Source: Salticus scenicus (taxonomy: Eukaryota; Arthropoda; Arachnida; Araneae; Salticidae). Taken from it: a stretch of DNA of 64,000 nucleotides. A program made the translations under genes and the position numbers. Location: positions 244,071,436 through 244,135,435 of the forward strand of contig OZ005648.1 in assembly GCA_963930645.1 (NCBI GenBank), given 5' to 3'. A model generated the notes under the pieces. The model ran no database searches. It was not told where the DNA came from and saw nothing but the letters and a program-made list of their open reading frames with translations. Of this stretch, positions 22,670 to 35,639 are shown piece after piece (position 1 is the first letter of the stretch; every line of letters starts with the position of its first letter).

Positions 22670-23675
22670 ATTTTTATTCAATTTACGGCTTTCTAAAACC
22701 TAACAAAACAAAAATTAATGTACGTTCTGTTGAATATTATATATACATAGTGATTAATTAATATATATAACACACTATATTCAGATATCTGGGTTATTTC
22801 TTAGATGTAATTAAATTTTACGTCATCCCCATATTATGTTTAGTCGAAAAACATACTTTCTTAATTTAATTTCTTAAAATATTACTTCCAAATATTTATC
22901 ATTAACATTGCACATATATAACAAATCAGTGAATTGTATTAAGCATATTCTTGAGAAATGTATCATATATTTCCCCAAAAATATTTTAAAGTTTTAATTT
23001 TACGATTCATAAACCTTAATTTATGACTATTTTTCATGTGTTAGCAGAAAACATGAGCTTATCACCTTTCAGTGTAAATTGAAATATTCCATGCATGAAA
23101 ATATTTTCAAATTCAATAACATTCAATTGTTAATATTAAATAACAAAAGATTATTTAACATTGTATTACAACAAACTGATGCATAATTTCTTAAAGCATT
23201 TTCCACTAGCTATAAACATTTACAATTTTAATTGAAAACCATAAAAATAGTGTTTTTCTAAATAAAATTAGTTGAAAATACTAAGTAACATTACTTTTAA
23301 AATAAATTACTCTAAAACAAAGCAATTCCCAAATAAATGAATCCTCATAATTAGTTTTCAAATAATACATTTTCGCATTTTCCATGTCATTAATTTTAAC
23401 TGTAGAAATAATGAATTTACATAAGCGAGGCATTAATGTTTAAATGGTCTTTTAAGCTTTAAATAAATGAAATAAATTTTCAAATATGAAGGAAATCGAT
23501 AAGAATTAGGTTGATTGGCCGACAGTCTAAGATTGCTTTACTTTATATACAAAAGAGTCTTTGGAGAATGGAGTATTTTACATTTAAAAAAAGTTACCAC
23601 AATTAAATTAATTATTATTATTTTTTTAATTTCTCCTGTTTCAGAAAATAAAACAGATTTTGAACTTTTCCATTT
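22670..23675. other. AT-rich spacer, nothing recognised
   Basis: No coding frame, inverted-end element or tandem structure was seen. Confidence 0.5.
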
Positions 23676-23679
23676 TCTT

Positions 23680-24265
23680 CTATATATGTAAGAAGAAAGT
23701 ATTTGATTCTTGAAAAGTTTTGACTTCCAGTCTTCGATGAATTTATACGTTTTGATGTGTTCTGCATACGATATAACCTTTTTTTGAAAAATGTCTGTCT
23801 CTGTGCGTGTATGTATCATAAATTTTGTGGATGCTGTATCTTCCGAACCAGGAAACGAAATTTATCCGAACTTTGACATTTTGTTGGACCTTGACTTAAT
23901 CTGGTGCTGATTACATTTTAGGATCAATCGCTTATATTATGGCACTGTCTTTCTATTTTTTCATAATTTTTAATATGGCAGTATAGGACAAAATTTTCTA
24001 TAAATGTACATAATGTGAATTTTTTTAACAAATCATTGTGAAATTAATATAAATTTCTGATAATAGTAGTAGTAAATTTGGAAAAGAAGCGATTGCCTGT
24101 AGTAGTTTTTATCCCACCCTTGGGAGAAATACCTCGGTAGGGGGTGTAAACTTTCAATATGTAGATATTTCAGAACTCGTAATATCTTTAAAACAAATGG
24201 TTGAATGATAGATATGTGATGATCTGTGATAATTTAAAACAAAATTTCTGTTTTTTATTTTTTAA
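23680..24265 (+). repeat. Dispersed repeat, partner at 42.2 kb
   Basis: It has the order AAGAAGAAAGT, TTCTTGAAAA, TTTAT.CGTT...GATGTTC, a TGTCTGTCT-type tract, TTTTGTGG, GCTNTATCT, a G.GCTGATTA block and TGGCA. The same order appears at 42220-42490. The last part (about 24170-24260) resembles the duplicated unit at 58.9-59.5 kb (CAGAACTCGTAAT, GGTTGAATGATAGAT, GTGATAATTTAAAACAAA). Confidence 0.5.
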
Positions 24266-24269
24266 CCGA

Positions 24270-26400
24270 CTTCAAAAAAGAAGGAAGGTTCTCAATTCAA
24301 ACCGTATGTTTTTTTTATGTTTGTTAGCTCATAACTTCTGAACGGATGCTCCGATTTTGACACTTTTTCTTTTGTTGAAAAGGTCTTGGTCTAAAATAGG
24401 TCCCATTGTAATAGCTTTACTGCTAAACGGCTGCAGTTATAGTGTTACAAATGGTATGTAAGTATAGCAAAGTGCCCTTGCAGTACAAGGTTAAACCACT
24501 TGCAGCGTCACCTGGTGGAAAATAGCGGAGTTAGTGTTATTATCTCGAAAACGGTTCTAGAGAAAAGGAGAATTACAAAGTTGAAAAGTATCATCGATTT
24601 AGTACGAAAAGATAATTTAGACATTCATGCTAGCGTTCCTATCTCAGAAACGATTGAAGACAAATTGAAAAGTGAATTATAAAATTGCAGAGCATCATCG
24701 ATTTAATACGAAAATACAGTTTTGACATTGATGCTAGAAATACAATGCTAAAAACGTGCATTTGTTTGTTCGCAATTTCTTACACTATGCACACTTGAGA
24801 TACATTGCACACGTTGTAGCGTAGCTGGTGAGACATACGTTATATAGCTGAAAATACGGTTACTTGATACTTTTTGTTTTGTTGAAAAGATCTCAGTCTG
24901 AAGTAGGTCCCATTGTAATATCTTTACAATCTAAAGAAAATCAAACGCCATCTGGTGAAAAACAGCGGAATCAGCGCCCCTATCTCAAAAACGGTTCAAG
25001 ATGGAAGAAAAGTTAATTACGAAGTTGTAGAGCATCATCGATTTACCACGAAAAGACAGTTTTTAGACATTATTGCTAAAAATAGAACGCTGAAAACGTG
25101 CAGTTGTTTCTTCGCAATTTCCTACACTGTGCACACTTGAACTACGTTGCACACTTTGCAGCGTAGCGGATGACATGTATACTCTGTGGTTCAAAGTACT
25201 GTTAGTGTAAGCAGTCACATCGAGTATCGCAAAGTCGTTTTCAACCAACTTCAGAAAAGAGGGTGTTCGTAATTCGAGCTATGGGTTGTTGTTGGTGTTT
25301 GAAAGCTTATAACTTCGAAAGAGATGCGCTAATTAACCGACTTCAAAATGGAGGAGGTTCTCAATTCAAACCGTATGTTTTTTTGTTTTTATTTTTGTTT
25401 GTTAGCTCATAACTTCTGAATGCTCCGATTTTCGTACTTTTTGTTTTATTGTACAGGTCTTGGTCTGAGATACGTCCCATTGCAATATCTTTACGATCAA
25501 AAGAAAATACAGGGTGCCCAAAAAAGTCAGTCCCGACTCTTTTAACTGCTGAACAGCTGCAGTTATAGTCATAAAAGTGGTATGTAGGTATAATAAAGTG
25601 GATATGTTCTGCGCGATTCAACCGCCTACAGCGCCACCTGGTGGGAAACAGTGGAATTAGCGTTCATATCTCGGAAACAGTTCAAGAAAGGGGAAAAAAG
25701 TGAATTATAAAATTGCAGAGCATCATCGATTTAGTATGAAAAGGTAGTTTAGACTTTAATGCTAAAAACAGAACGCTTAAAACGTGCATTTGTTTGTTCA
25801 CAATCTTCTATTTTGTGCACACTTGAACGACATTGCATATGTTGTAGCGTAGCGGGTGACATTTATAATATGTAAAATTTAAAGTATGGTTATTGTAAGC
25901 GGTCACATCGATTAACGCATAGACATTTTAAACCGATTTCATAAAGGAAGAGGTTCTCAATACAAACCATGTTTCTCATTGTTGTTGTTGTTGAGTTGTT
26001 GTTGAAATTTGTTAGCTTATAATTTAATTTTAATACTTTTTTGGTTGTCGTAATGATCTTCGCCTGAAATCGGCTTCATTATGATTATATTAAGATATAA
26101 ACAAATTACAGGATACTCACAAAAGTCTGTTCTCACTTTAACTGCAGAACGCATGCAGCTACACTGGTAAAAGCAATATGTAAGTATCGATGTTGAAACT
26201 TCTGTCCGTCAGCTGCAATGCATATTTTGCTCTTTGTTTGAACTTTACGCTGCACAATTTTCAGCGCAGCGAGTGACACGTATTCACTGTACAGTTCAAT
26301 ATATATGCCTAACAGAATTTTTGGTTACGAATACAGCGTATCCGTTCTTTACATTTCTAAATACTTTTTAACTTAAAGTATGTTCATTCAATACAAAGTT
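24270..26400 (+). repeat. Composite repeat, copy A: tandem units of about 550 bp
   Basis: Units start near 24270, 24850 (shortened), 25335 and 25930. Each carries ACCGACTTC, GTTAGCTCATAACTTCTGAA, TCTTGGTCTGA, GGTCCCATTGTAATATCTTT, a CGCCA(C/T)CTGGTGG block, ATCTCGAAAAC and AGCGTAGCGGGTGACAT. The ACCGACTTCAAAA.GGAGGAGG block is, from memory, widespread in arthropod genomes. A partial unit lies at 25245-25330. The fourth unit is the most diverged and joins a shared tail (GAATACAGCGTATCCGTTCT). Confidence 0.7.
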
Positions 26401-26712
26401 TTTTGTTCATATCCGATAAAGACAAAAAAAGTGACACAACTTAAAAATGCAGCATTTGAGAAAAATCAATTTAAAAATAACACTTGACTAGAATAAAATT
26501 GGCACAACTGTCTCTCGAGTGGATAACTTTCTAGATGGAGATGTAAATTTTTTTGTTCACATTGGGTGCATTCCATGTATTTTTAAGTGACATAAACCAT
26601 TTTTTGAGTTATGTCGTTTTTCTTGGAAGTTGTGATTTGTGAAACTGCCGTAGAACGTCTTTTGATGTTCTGCTATATGAATAAGTTTTCACTGAAAAGA
26701 GAAAAATAAAAT

Positions 26713-26757
26713 CTTTTTGTAAAAAAATAGAACCGACTCCAAAAAGCAACTACTATT

Positions 26758-26790
<33 letters not shown>

Positions 26791-27661
26791 AATTAAATGA
26801 AACTAAATTGCGCCTAAATGTACAAAATAATTTCCTTCGCCAAACAACCTATAACACTACAATTAATCATAACTTCTAAAGTCGGCGCAAAATTAAATAA
26901 AAATTGACACCTCTATTCAATACAAAAATCAAATACTATTCAAAATACACATCTCACATTGTCACCTGCAAAACGCAGCCGAAAACTATTTTGATTCAAG
27001 AAAACAAATAACATTTCGTCAGAAGCAAATGTTGGGAAATATGCTGGTATCTGACATCCTTGGTGAAAGAAAAATCGCAAAATTATCTAACAAACGTATT
27101 AATTTCTTTGGGATATCATGATTAATTTGATAAGGTATATTAAGAGAGTAATCAATAATATGAAACAATACTGCGGGCAAAATATATTATGAAAATATAC
27201 ATCTTGCGTGTATATTTTTGCAATACGTTTTGAACGCCAAATCCAAAAGCCACCAAAGATGATAGTTATCAAAGTTATACCAAATTTGAGAAACTCAACG
27301 TCGTAGAAACATAAATACCGCATTGTGAAGAATGTTCACTGTTCTGTGTAAATGCTACCAATGGACCAATTGTATACAGTGATACAATAATAAAGGAAAC
27401 ATGAAAATGGATCATACGAGACGACAGCATTTGTTGCTACTGATCTAAAAACAAACCTTTAAAAACTAATTAAATTTCATTTAATTTTGCGCCGACTTCA
27501 AAAGTTATAATTAATTGTAGTCTTATAGGTTGTTTGGCGAAGGAAATTATTTTATACTTTTAGGCGCAATTTAGTTTCATTTCATACAATTTTTTTTTTT
27601 TTTTTTTTTAATAGTAGTTGCTTTTTGGAGTCGGTTCTATTTTTTTACAAAAAGATTTTAT
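26713..27661. mobile_element. Element with about 200-bp inverted ends
   Basis: AAAATCTTTTTGTAAAAAAA, then TAGAACCGACTCCAAAAAGC, at the left is mirrored at the right end. The arms extend through TTGCGCCTAAA, TTCGCCAAACAACC and CGGCGCAAAATTAAAT to about 26910 and back from about 27470. An A-run of 28 bases interrupts the left arm and a T-run the right. The interior carries the repeat also found in the Helitron-like units. No coding frame is visible. Confidence 0.7.
27040..27310 (+). repeat. Helitron-unit-related repeat inside the inverted-end element
   Basis: GGTATCTGACATCCTTGG, AAATCGCAAAATTATCT, AATAATATGAAACAATA, AAATATACATCTTGCGTG and CCAAATCCAAAAGC follow the order of about 80-310 in the 2.3-kb unit. 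Similar diverged copies lie at about 35995-36260 and, inverted, at 48175-48490. Confidence 0.6.
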
Positions 27662-27664
27662 TCA

Positions 27665-28870
27665 TTTTTAACGAAAAAAAGTTGTTGAAAAAAATTTTTC
27701 TAAGGTGTCAGAGCGAAATTGACTTTCTATAGGCATTTATTGTTACTTCTCTAAGAATAAAATAATCAGCATCATGGAAAATATTTTAATAAATAAATTT
27801 TACTGCTTGAATTTGTATAGGAAAATATAGAAGAAATAATTGTGGAGACCCCTAACATATTTTGTTTGTCTCTGTAAAAATTGCATGAAATGCGCTCACT
27901 AAATTTTATACCATATCTTTTTAAGGACTCTTTTAAGAAATATTGCTCAATATTTCGTATTAATTTTTTAAAAAATCAAGATTTTTCACAGTTAAAAGTT
28001 TTGTGCTAATTTGAACCAAAGCAATGTGTTGCATTAGCTGCAACTTAGGGCGTGGCCAAGATGGGCTGTGAGAGCTGTGGCCCGTTACAGATATTTGGAA
28101 ATTAAATGAATTTTAATATTTGACCATTGAAATGAACTGAGAAATCAATCTCATCTCTTCCCTTCCCCGCAAACCCCTTTAGATTCTCGCAGATCATACC
28201 TGTGTGCGCTCCTGGCTACAAATATAAGTTAGTGAAACCATATATCGTTATTTCGTGCTTGGCTGAACCAAGATCTTGTAGTACAATAGCAGCAACTGTG
28301 AATTTTTTTACCAATTTTTGGTGCTTTTTTTTTTTCAAGAAGAAGCACATTATCATAACGGAAAAGTTCACTGTCTTATAATTGTAACTACTGTAATATT
28401 CAGAGTTGGTTCATCTCAGAACATTGCAGCTACCCTGGTAACAAATTTTAATTCAACATAGAAAATTTTTAACAGTGTTCCATAAATTTGTCTTTATTTT
28501 GGTTAGAAGAATATTTTTTTTCACTAGGTACCAATGGGGAAAAAATCATAAATTGTTATTTCAGATATGTGATACAATTAACTGAAAGAATTTTCCTTTA
28601 TATGATAGAAACAAAAAGAAGGTATATAAGAATGCAAATAATTTATGATTTTGTCAATGAGTATTAAATTAGATGCAACTTTTTAAAAATAGAACTTAAT
28701 AAACTCCTTTCATTTTAATAATACTCGATTCAATTCTTTTAAACAAACCCAATTTTTTATATGATGTTTATTCTTGTATTTAGTTGAATTTCGTATATTT
28801 CAAGTGAATTTACTCGCAAGCGAAATAATTTTTTTAGAGAAATAAATTGTTACGCCCGTTCCATGCAACC
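27665..28870. other. AT-rich spacer, no gene seen
   Basis: A slightly less AT-rich stretch at about 28040-28240 shows no supportable frame or repeat partner. Confidence 0.5.
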
Positions 28871-28872
28871 TA

Positions 28873-28896
28873 ATATTATATACATACATATATATA

Positions 28897-28951
<55 letters not shown>
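28873..28951. repeat. (TA)n microsatellite
   Basis: A nearly uninterrupted TA run. Frames read through it as Tyr-Ile repeats and are not genes. Confidence 0.9.
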
Positions 28952-28955
<4 letters not shown>

Positions 28956-30690
28956 CCTTTTAAACATTTGAAATATGAAAGTTTTTTTTTTCTACCTCTT
29001 ATTTTTTTTCCATATAAATACCATTCTTCATCAAACAGTTTCTGAAACAATAGTGATGATAAAAAAATAAAAAAAGTAAATATTTGATAATAGATGCATT
29101 GCTTTATTTTGTTTAAGATATATATTTTTTTCTTATAAAAAAAAAAAGAGAGAAGAAACATGTCTTCCTTAGCTCTTACTTAACTTTTTTATCAAGCATT
29201 TTTCTGCTTCTTTTTTTTTTTATCGATAAGTCAAACTAATTACAGTTGATTTTTCTTTTTTACTTTTTGTGCGTTTTGTTCTTCATTACATTTTTACTGT
29301 CAACTCTATTATTATTATTATTATTATTTTTATTTTGTTTTATTTTTTTAACATTTCTCGTCTTTAGTACTTCAAAATAACGTCTATTTAAAAAATACAT
29401 AAAAACTATAAAATTATAATTATACGCATTTATTTTTTTAGTTTTTAATACTTATTTTACGTATTTAAGATGTAATTGATCCTTCAAATTATATAAAAAC
29501 ATACACATTATACAAACGATAAAAGTGATGTTCAATTGTACATTTGATGTTCTATAAACAGATATATTAAAATAAAATAAAAAATTGAATTTTTATTTTT
29601 AATTTTAATTTTAAATCGCCCAAAAGAATAATTAAAAAAATTGCACAAGAACTATGATTGAAACTGCTATATTATATGTAAAAAAAAAAAAAAAAAAAAT
29701 CTTGTGCAGAAAAATTCAGTTTCTTTTTCTCTTCAAATATACTGTACGTTGATATACTTCTGAGGAAAAAAAGTTTTGTCTGTTGCTTTACGTTTGTATT
29801 TATTTCTTTGTTTTTCAATTCCATGCAATCTATTTGCATTCAAACATCTGACAGATTGAATTTGTTGAAAAAATATTTATGCTTACCAAGTCCTTTTTCA
29901 TGTCACCATTTTTACTTTAAACATTTTTTTTTTTTTTTTTAACATAAAATAACTTAAAAAAAAAAAAAAAAAAACTCTTAAGTGTAACTTATTTAAATCA
30001 ATACAACTACATATAATATATAAAAATATTTCTCATATCATTGTAAAATCTAAAACTTCTATATGCATTAAAAATTTTAAAAAATTAATTATTTTCAGAT
30101 TTAGTTTTAAATTCAGTATAAGAAATGTAAGAAAAAGACTTTGAAATTAATAAAAAATAATAGATTTATATAAAATGAGCGACAGAAATTTCTTTAAAAT
30201 ATGTATTTAATAAGTACTGAAATGTATTAAGTGCTTCTCTGCAACACTTTTTTCGCATATTAAATTGTTTACTATTTTCTGCAGTAATATTACTGCAATA
30301 AAATCGTTAGCGCTGGTTTACAGCCTACTAATTATCTCTCATTTTAATTACTAGGAAATATCTATATGCGAATGAAGACAAGTCATGTGAAAACTAATTC
30401 TTTTTATTTTTAAACATAAACGAAGGGGAATATTTAGATTTCCACACAGACTTCGAACTTAATTAAACTTAAATATATTTTAAATCTCAAGAAAATATAA
30501 TGTAATGAACTCACTAGACTTAGAGTTAACTTTCGAACTTGAATTAGCATAAGAAGTCAGCTTGCTCAAAATCACATTTGTAAATATCTTAATTTTTAAC
30601 TTATTCCAAATCTCTCAGTAACATCGAAAGACTTATACATTAACGTCGGTAGATTACTTCACCCCATAAAATTCAAAATTCTTTAATTCG
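28952..30690. other. Very AT-rich spacer with homopolymers
   Basis: It holds (TTA)n at 29310-29330, an A-run at 29681-29698, and a facing T-run and A-run at 29924-29975 that could pair. A 9-bp inverted pair TGCACAAGA / TCTTGTGCA lies near 29642 and 29699. No gene seen. Confidence 0.6.
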
Positions 30691-30699
30691 GAAGTCTCA

Positions 30700-31035
30700 T
30701 TTTAAGGAATTAAGATAGAGAACTATTCACTTCATTTTCCGTAAAATATCCATCCTAAAAATACCTATATTCAGTTGAACACAAAAAAATTCGCAACTTT
30801 CCTTAAACTCTTTCGAAATCTCCAATGGAACCAAACGACAAGTTAAATTTGAATAACTCGAAATTTTCTTTTACATCAACTCAACAGTTCTACGCTCAAC
30901 CTGCCACTCTCACTAAGACCATTGCCATTAACGCTAGATCTAACTGGTGACATTAACTCTTCCAACCAAACACTCTATGGACGACTAGACACAACTTTGA
31001 GTACTTGAAACCGAAAGATATATTGCATGAGGCCA
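30700..31035 (-). repeat. LTR-like repeat, copy 2
   Basis: This is the partner of 10230-10565. The blocks listed there recur in the same order and orientation with considerable divergence. Terminal dinucleotides and a target duplication could not be fixed. Confidence 0.35.
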
Positions 31036-31347
31036 CACACCTTGCAAACTTTGTTCATATATCCAACAATAAATCAATTACTTTCTCGAAAATATTGTTT
31101 TAAACTATTAATCGCAACTTTCTAGTTATACATTTAATGTCAATATCGAAATTTCAGTAATTTTTTATTTTCAGAGTACGTTTCAGTCTTATTATAAATT
31201 TAAAAGAAAAATATATTCCATGATTTTACTTAAAAATATTACAGATCAATAAATAGGAGAAAATAAGCAGGAATGGGAAAAGAATTAAAATAGAAAATTT
31301 AATAAACAAAATATTTCGATGTTTATATGCCGATTTAAAATATATAT

Positions 31348-31990
31348 TGCAATTGCGCTTATTTTTATGTGTATTATTTCCATTTTTAATCATTTACCTT
31401 ATTTGGCTATTTGTGGAGCTATGCTTTTACAAACTCTTTGATGTAGAATTGTTTTATCTATGATAATAAGTTCAAATCAGTTCTGTTTTTGTTGTGTTGG
31501 TATTGTTTTTCATCTATTAATTGTTAAATTTTAAGGTTAAATTTTATTACGATATATATATATCATTTATTATTTGCATTTAAATTCCATCTGCTGTTTA
31601 TGCGCAATAAATTTAAAATTTGTCTAATATAAACAGTTTTTTCATTAATTTTAAAATCTTTTTTATGTTTAATTGTATTTATAATTATATCTATACATAA
31701 CTGTGCCAATTTGGCTTTACCATTATTATTTAAAAGTTTACATGCACTTCGATTACAGCTGCAATTGCGCTTATTCTTATGTGCATTATTTCCATTTTTA
31801 AACATCTACCTTATTTGGCTACTTGCGGATCTATGCTTTTACTAACTCTTTGATGTAGAATTGTTTTATCTATGATAATAAGTTAAAATCACTTCTATTT
31901 TTGTTGTGTTCGTATTGTTTTGTATCTATTAATTGCTAAATTTTAAGGTTAAATTTTATTACGATGTATATCATTTATTATATATATTTA
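31348..31990 (+). repeat. Direct duplication of a 230-bp segment
   Basis: 31348-31580 and 31758-31990 share GCAATTGCGCTTATT, CCTTATTTGGCTA, TTTGATGTAGAATTGTTTTA and AATTTTAAGGTTAAATTTTA, with only scattered differences. They are separated by about 180 bp of unrelated AT-rich sequence. Confidence 0.8.
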
Positions 31991-31999
31991 TAATTTCTG

Positions 32000-33840
32000 T
32001 ATTTACAGGTTCTCTATCATCTAATATTTAAATGAAATGTTAAAATCATATAAATAATAGATGTTTTAATTCAATTTCATGAATTAACTGAGTATTAGAT
32101 ATTTTCTATTTTAATAATGTTGTCAAAAATCTCATTTTTTATTATTCAATCCAGATATCTGAGATTAGAGTAAATTTATAATTAAAAAGTTGGCCACTTA
32201 TTTTCTTTTTTTTTTTTTAAGAAAAGGTTATATTTAATTGAATATATGTTTATACAGCCTTATAAAAATTTATACAAATAATTAAGAGAACTCACTTATG
32301 TACATGTCACAGCCAATACGCATTTAAAGCATTACTTTTTAGTGGATTAACCAAAACATTTTGGCTTTTGTTTAATTTTTTACTGGACCCTTTTTTAGTT
32401 TCGAAACAAAACTTTTGCTGAAATGTATGAAGTATAACACGTTCTTTAAACTCCCAAAGTTTCAAGACAATTCGTAAAACATTTTTATAGTTATTTGACA
32501 AAATGTCTAAATTCGAAAATATTCAATTACTTATTGGTAGATAGTGTATAGTAGTTTGTAAAAGGTTTGTGAAAAATTAATCTGTAGCTTTTAAACATCT
32601 TTTAGAAGTGAATGAAAGAATTCAGATATATTACAGTCTATGCATGTACCGTAATACATCCGAATTCTTCGTAAATTATAATCTAATGTGGTAGTGTCCT
32701 TTAAACTTTATTTTATTACAAAACACACTCAATTAATTAATTGAATTACTATAGAATTAGTGCAGACCACTCAATAGGGCGTTCTATGAAAATTTTGTTT
32801 AGTTTTACTTTACAGGAATACATAAAATAATTAAATTTTAAGTAATTCAGTTCCATGACTATCGGAGAGGTACAAAACTATTAGGTGACAAGGGCTGAGT
32901 TCAAACCCATCTCGCACTCGTTGATCTGTAGTTCGAATTTTTTATCGGTGTTTCTTCTTTAAAATCGTGTGTATACGGATTATCACCCCTTTAAAAGGCC
33001 CTTCATTAAGCCTAGATTTAATTCTATCTTGTATATATTATGTCTTAACCTCTTAACCTAATATATCATCAACAAAGTTAACTGAAATGTGGTTATTGTT
33101 TCAAATAGACTTTTGATAAAAACTTTCATGACGAATTTAATTCAACAAACATTTAAATAATTTTTAATGTTGTTTTCATCACACGAACGTAGGAAAAAAA
33201 TTATAAAAAAATAAATATTTCAAGAAATGTGGGACTTGAATAAAGTGATAAGCATGCACCACATTCAAGTTCACATAATGACATATACCTTATTAAAATT
33301 GAATTTATAGTGTAAGCATGTAATCTTCGAATAGAATGTTGTCTATATGTGATTATTTTCTGAATTGCATTTTCAGTAATATCGTGCTTTTTTAAAGCTT
33401 ATCTTCAATTTTAATATGTTATGTAGAACATGTTTCGTCTAGAAATCTTATACAGATGTCACCAAAATTATATGAAATCGCTAGCTTTGTGAATTGATGC
33501 GTATTTCATTGTAGCTGCAGATTTTTTTAATTGAATGAATTTCATAACACCTGGAAAAGGAAAAATAAGAGCTTTCTCGTACGTTTAACACAGTACAAGA
33601 AAAAAAAAATTTCAATCATCTGTAAAGAATCACTTTAATATATTGGACTGCAATGAATAATATTTTTTCGATTATTCCATATTTTCTATTACAGTAACTT
33701 TAGAAAAAAAAATATTTTATGCGATTTTCTTTTCATTTTAGCCTTCATTTTTTAAAGAATTTGAATGAAAAATAAATTCAGCAAATTAAATACTTATAAA
33801 TATTTATGATAAATTTTACATACGTTTTTCCAATAGTGTC

Positions 33841-33871
<31 letters not shown>

Positions 33872-33950
33872 AAATTTTTATATAAATAATAAAATAAAAA
33901 CAATAATAATTTGATTTATTGATGACACTTCTTCATATACAGGATATCAC
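32000..33950. other. AT-rich spacer
   Basis: An A-run lies at 33841-33866. The stretch at 32860-33000 is slightly less AT-rich. No gene or element could be supported. Confidence 0.5.
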
Positions 33951-34079
33951 AAACTCTTCCCCTTTGGTCAATTTCAGAGAGAACCATTAGTGAAATCTAT
34001 GTATTTTAAATATTTATTTCAAAGTAATTTTTTTATTTCTTTTATGGGTTAACCATCTTTCAAATTCTCAAGTTAAAAA

Positions 34080-35310
34080 AGGTTTTGTTTGTTAGCTCAT
34101 AACTTCTGAACGGATGATCCGATTTTGTACTTTTTGTTTTATTGTAAATGTCTTGGTCTGAAATAGGTCCCATTGTAATATCTTTACGATCAAAAGAAAA
34201 TACAGGGTGCCCCAAAACGTCAGTCCCGACTGTTTTAACTGCTGAACAGCTGCAGCTATAGTCATAAAAGTGGTATGTAGGTATAGTAAAGTGGACATGC
34301 GCAACGCGATTCTAACGCCTAAAGCGCCATCTGGTGGAAAGCAGCGGAGTTAGCGTTCCTATCTCGAAAACGCTCAAGATAGGAAAAAAAAAGTTAATTA
34401 GAAAGTTACAGGATAACATCGATTTAGTTCGAAAAGACAGTTTGTAGACATTAATTCTAAGGATAGATCGATTAAAACGTGCATTTGTTTGTCCGCAATT
34501 TAATATTTTGTGCACACTGCAACGACATTGCATACGTTGTAGCGAAGAGGGTGACATTTATGCTATGTAAAATTAAAAGTATGGTTATTGTAAGCAGTTA
34601 TATCAATTAATGTATAAACGTTTTAAATCGACTTCATAAAGGAGGAGGTTTTCAATTGAAACCATGTTTTTTGTTGTTGTAGTTGAGATTTGTTAGCTTA
34701 TAACTACGTAAGGAATCCTTTAATTTTAATACTTTTATTGCTGTCGTAAACATCCTGAACTGAAACAGGTCTCATTATGATTTCATTAATATCTAAACAA
34801 ATAATAGAGTATTCACAAAAGTCCGTTTTCACTCTAACTGCTAAACGGCTGCCTCTACACTCGTAAAGGTAATACGTAAGTATCGTAAAATGGAGATGTG
34901 ACCACTTACAGTGCCACCTGATGGGAAGATAGCGGTGTTAGCGTTTCTATCTCGAAAACAGTACAAGGTATGAGAGAAAAGGTAAATCACAAAATTGTAC
35001 AGCATCATTGATTTAGTCACGAAAAGACACCTTTTAAACATAAATGTTAAAAACAGGATGTTTAAATATGCATCTGTTTGTTCGCAGTTTTCTACACTGT
35101 AAACAAATCAAAAAACCTTTATTTCGATGTTCAAACTTCTGTCCGTCTGCTTCAACGCATATTTTGCTTTTGTTTGATTACGCTGCACACATTCCAGCGT
35201 AGCGAGTGACGAATATTCACTGTAAAGTTCAATACATGTCTAACCTTATTTTTGGTTATGAATACAGCGTATCCGTTCTTTACATTTCTAAAGCCTTTTT
35301 AATTTAATGT
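34080..35310 (+). repeat. Composite repeat, copy B: two tandem units
   Basis: The first unit (about 34085-34600) is close to the third unit of copy A, with the TACAGGGTGCCC.AAA block near 34200 and GCGCCATCTGGTGGAAA near 34322. The second (about 34620-35110) matches the diverged fourth unit. The shared tail GAATACAGCGTATCCGTTCT follows near 35260. The left end begins at TTTGTTTGTTAGCTCATAAC, so part of the unit is missing. Confidence 0.7.
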
Positions 35311-35639
35311 GTGATCATTCAATAGATAGTTTTTCTCATATCCGATAAAGATAAGAAAATTGTCACAACTTAAAAATGCAGTATTTAAGATAAATCAACT
35401 TAAAGATATGGCATTGACTAGAATAAAACTGACACAACTGCCTCTCGAGTGGATAATTCTTTAGATGGAGATGAAACGTTTTTTGTTCACATTGGGGGCA
35501 TTTTATATATTTTTCAAGTGACATAAACTCAAAATTACCATTTTTTGAGTTGTGTCATTTTTCTTGTGGGTTGTGATTTGTGAAACTTCCTTCGAACGTC
35601 TTCTGATGTTCTGCTGCATGAATAAAGTTTCACTGAAAA

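Noticed and set aside
24500..25248. Several 60-codon frames in both directions
   Set aside because: They follow the 550-bp composite repeat units and differ in each copy by stops and shifts.
28863..29161. Frames on both strands over the TA tract
   Set aside because: Microsatellite translation only.
32870..32920. GAGTTCAAACCC as a tRNA T-arm
   Set aside because: No convincing A box, anticodon stem or acceptor pairing could be drawn around it.
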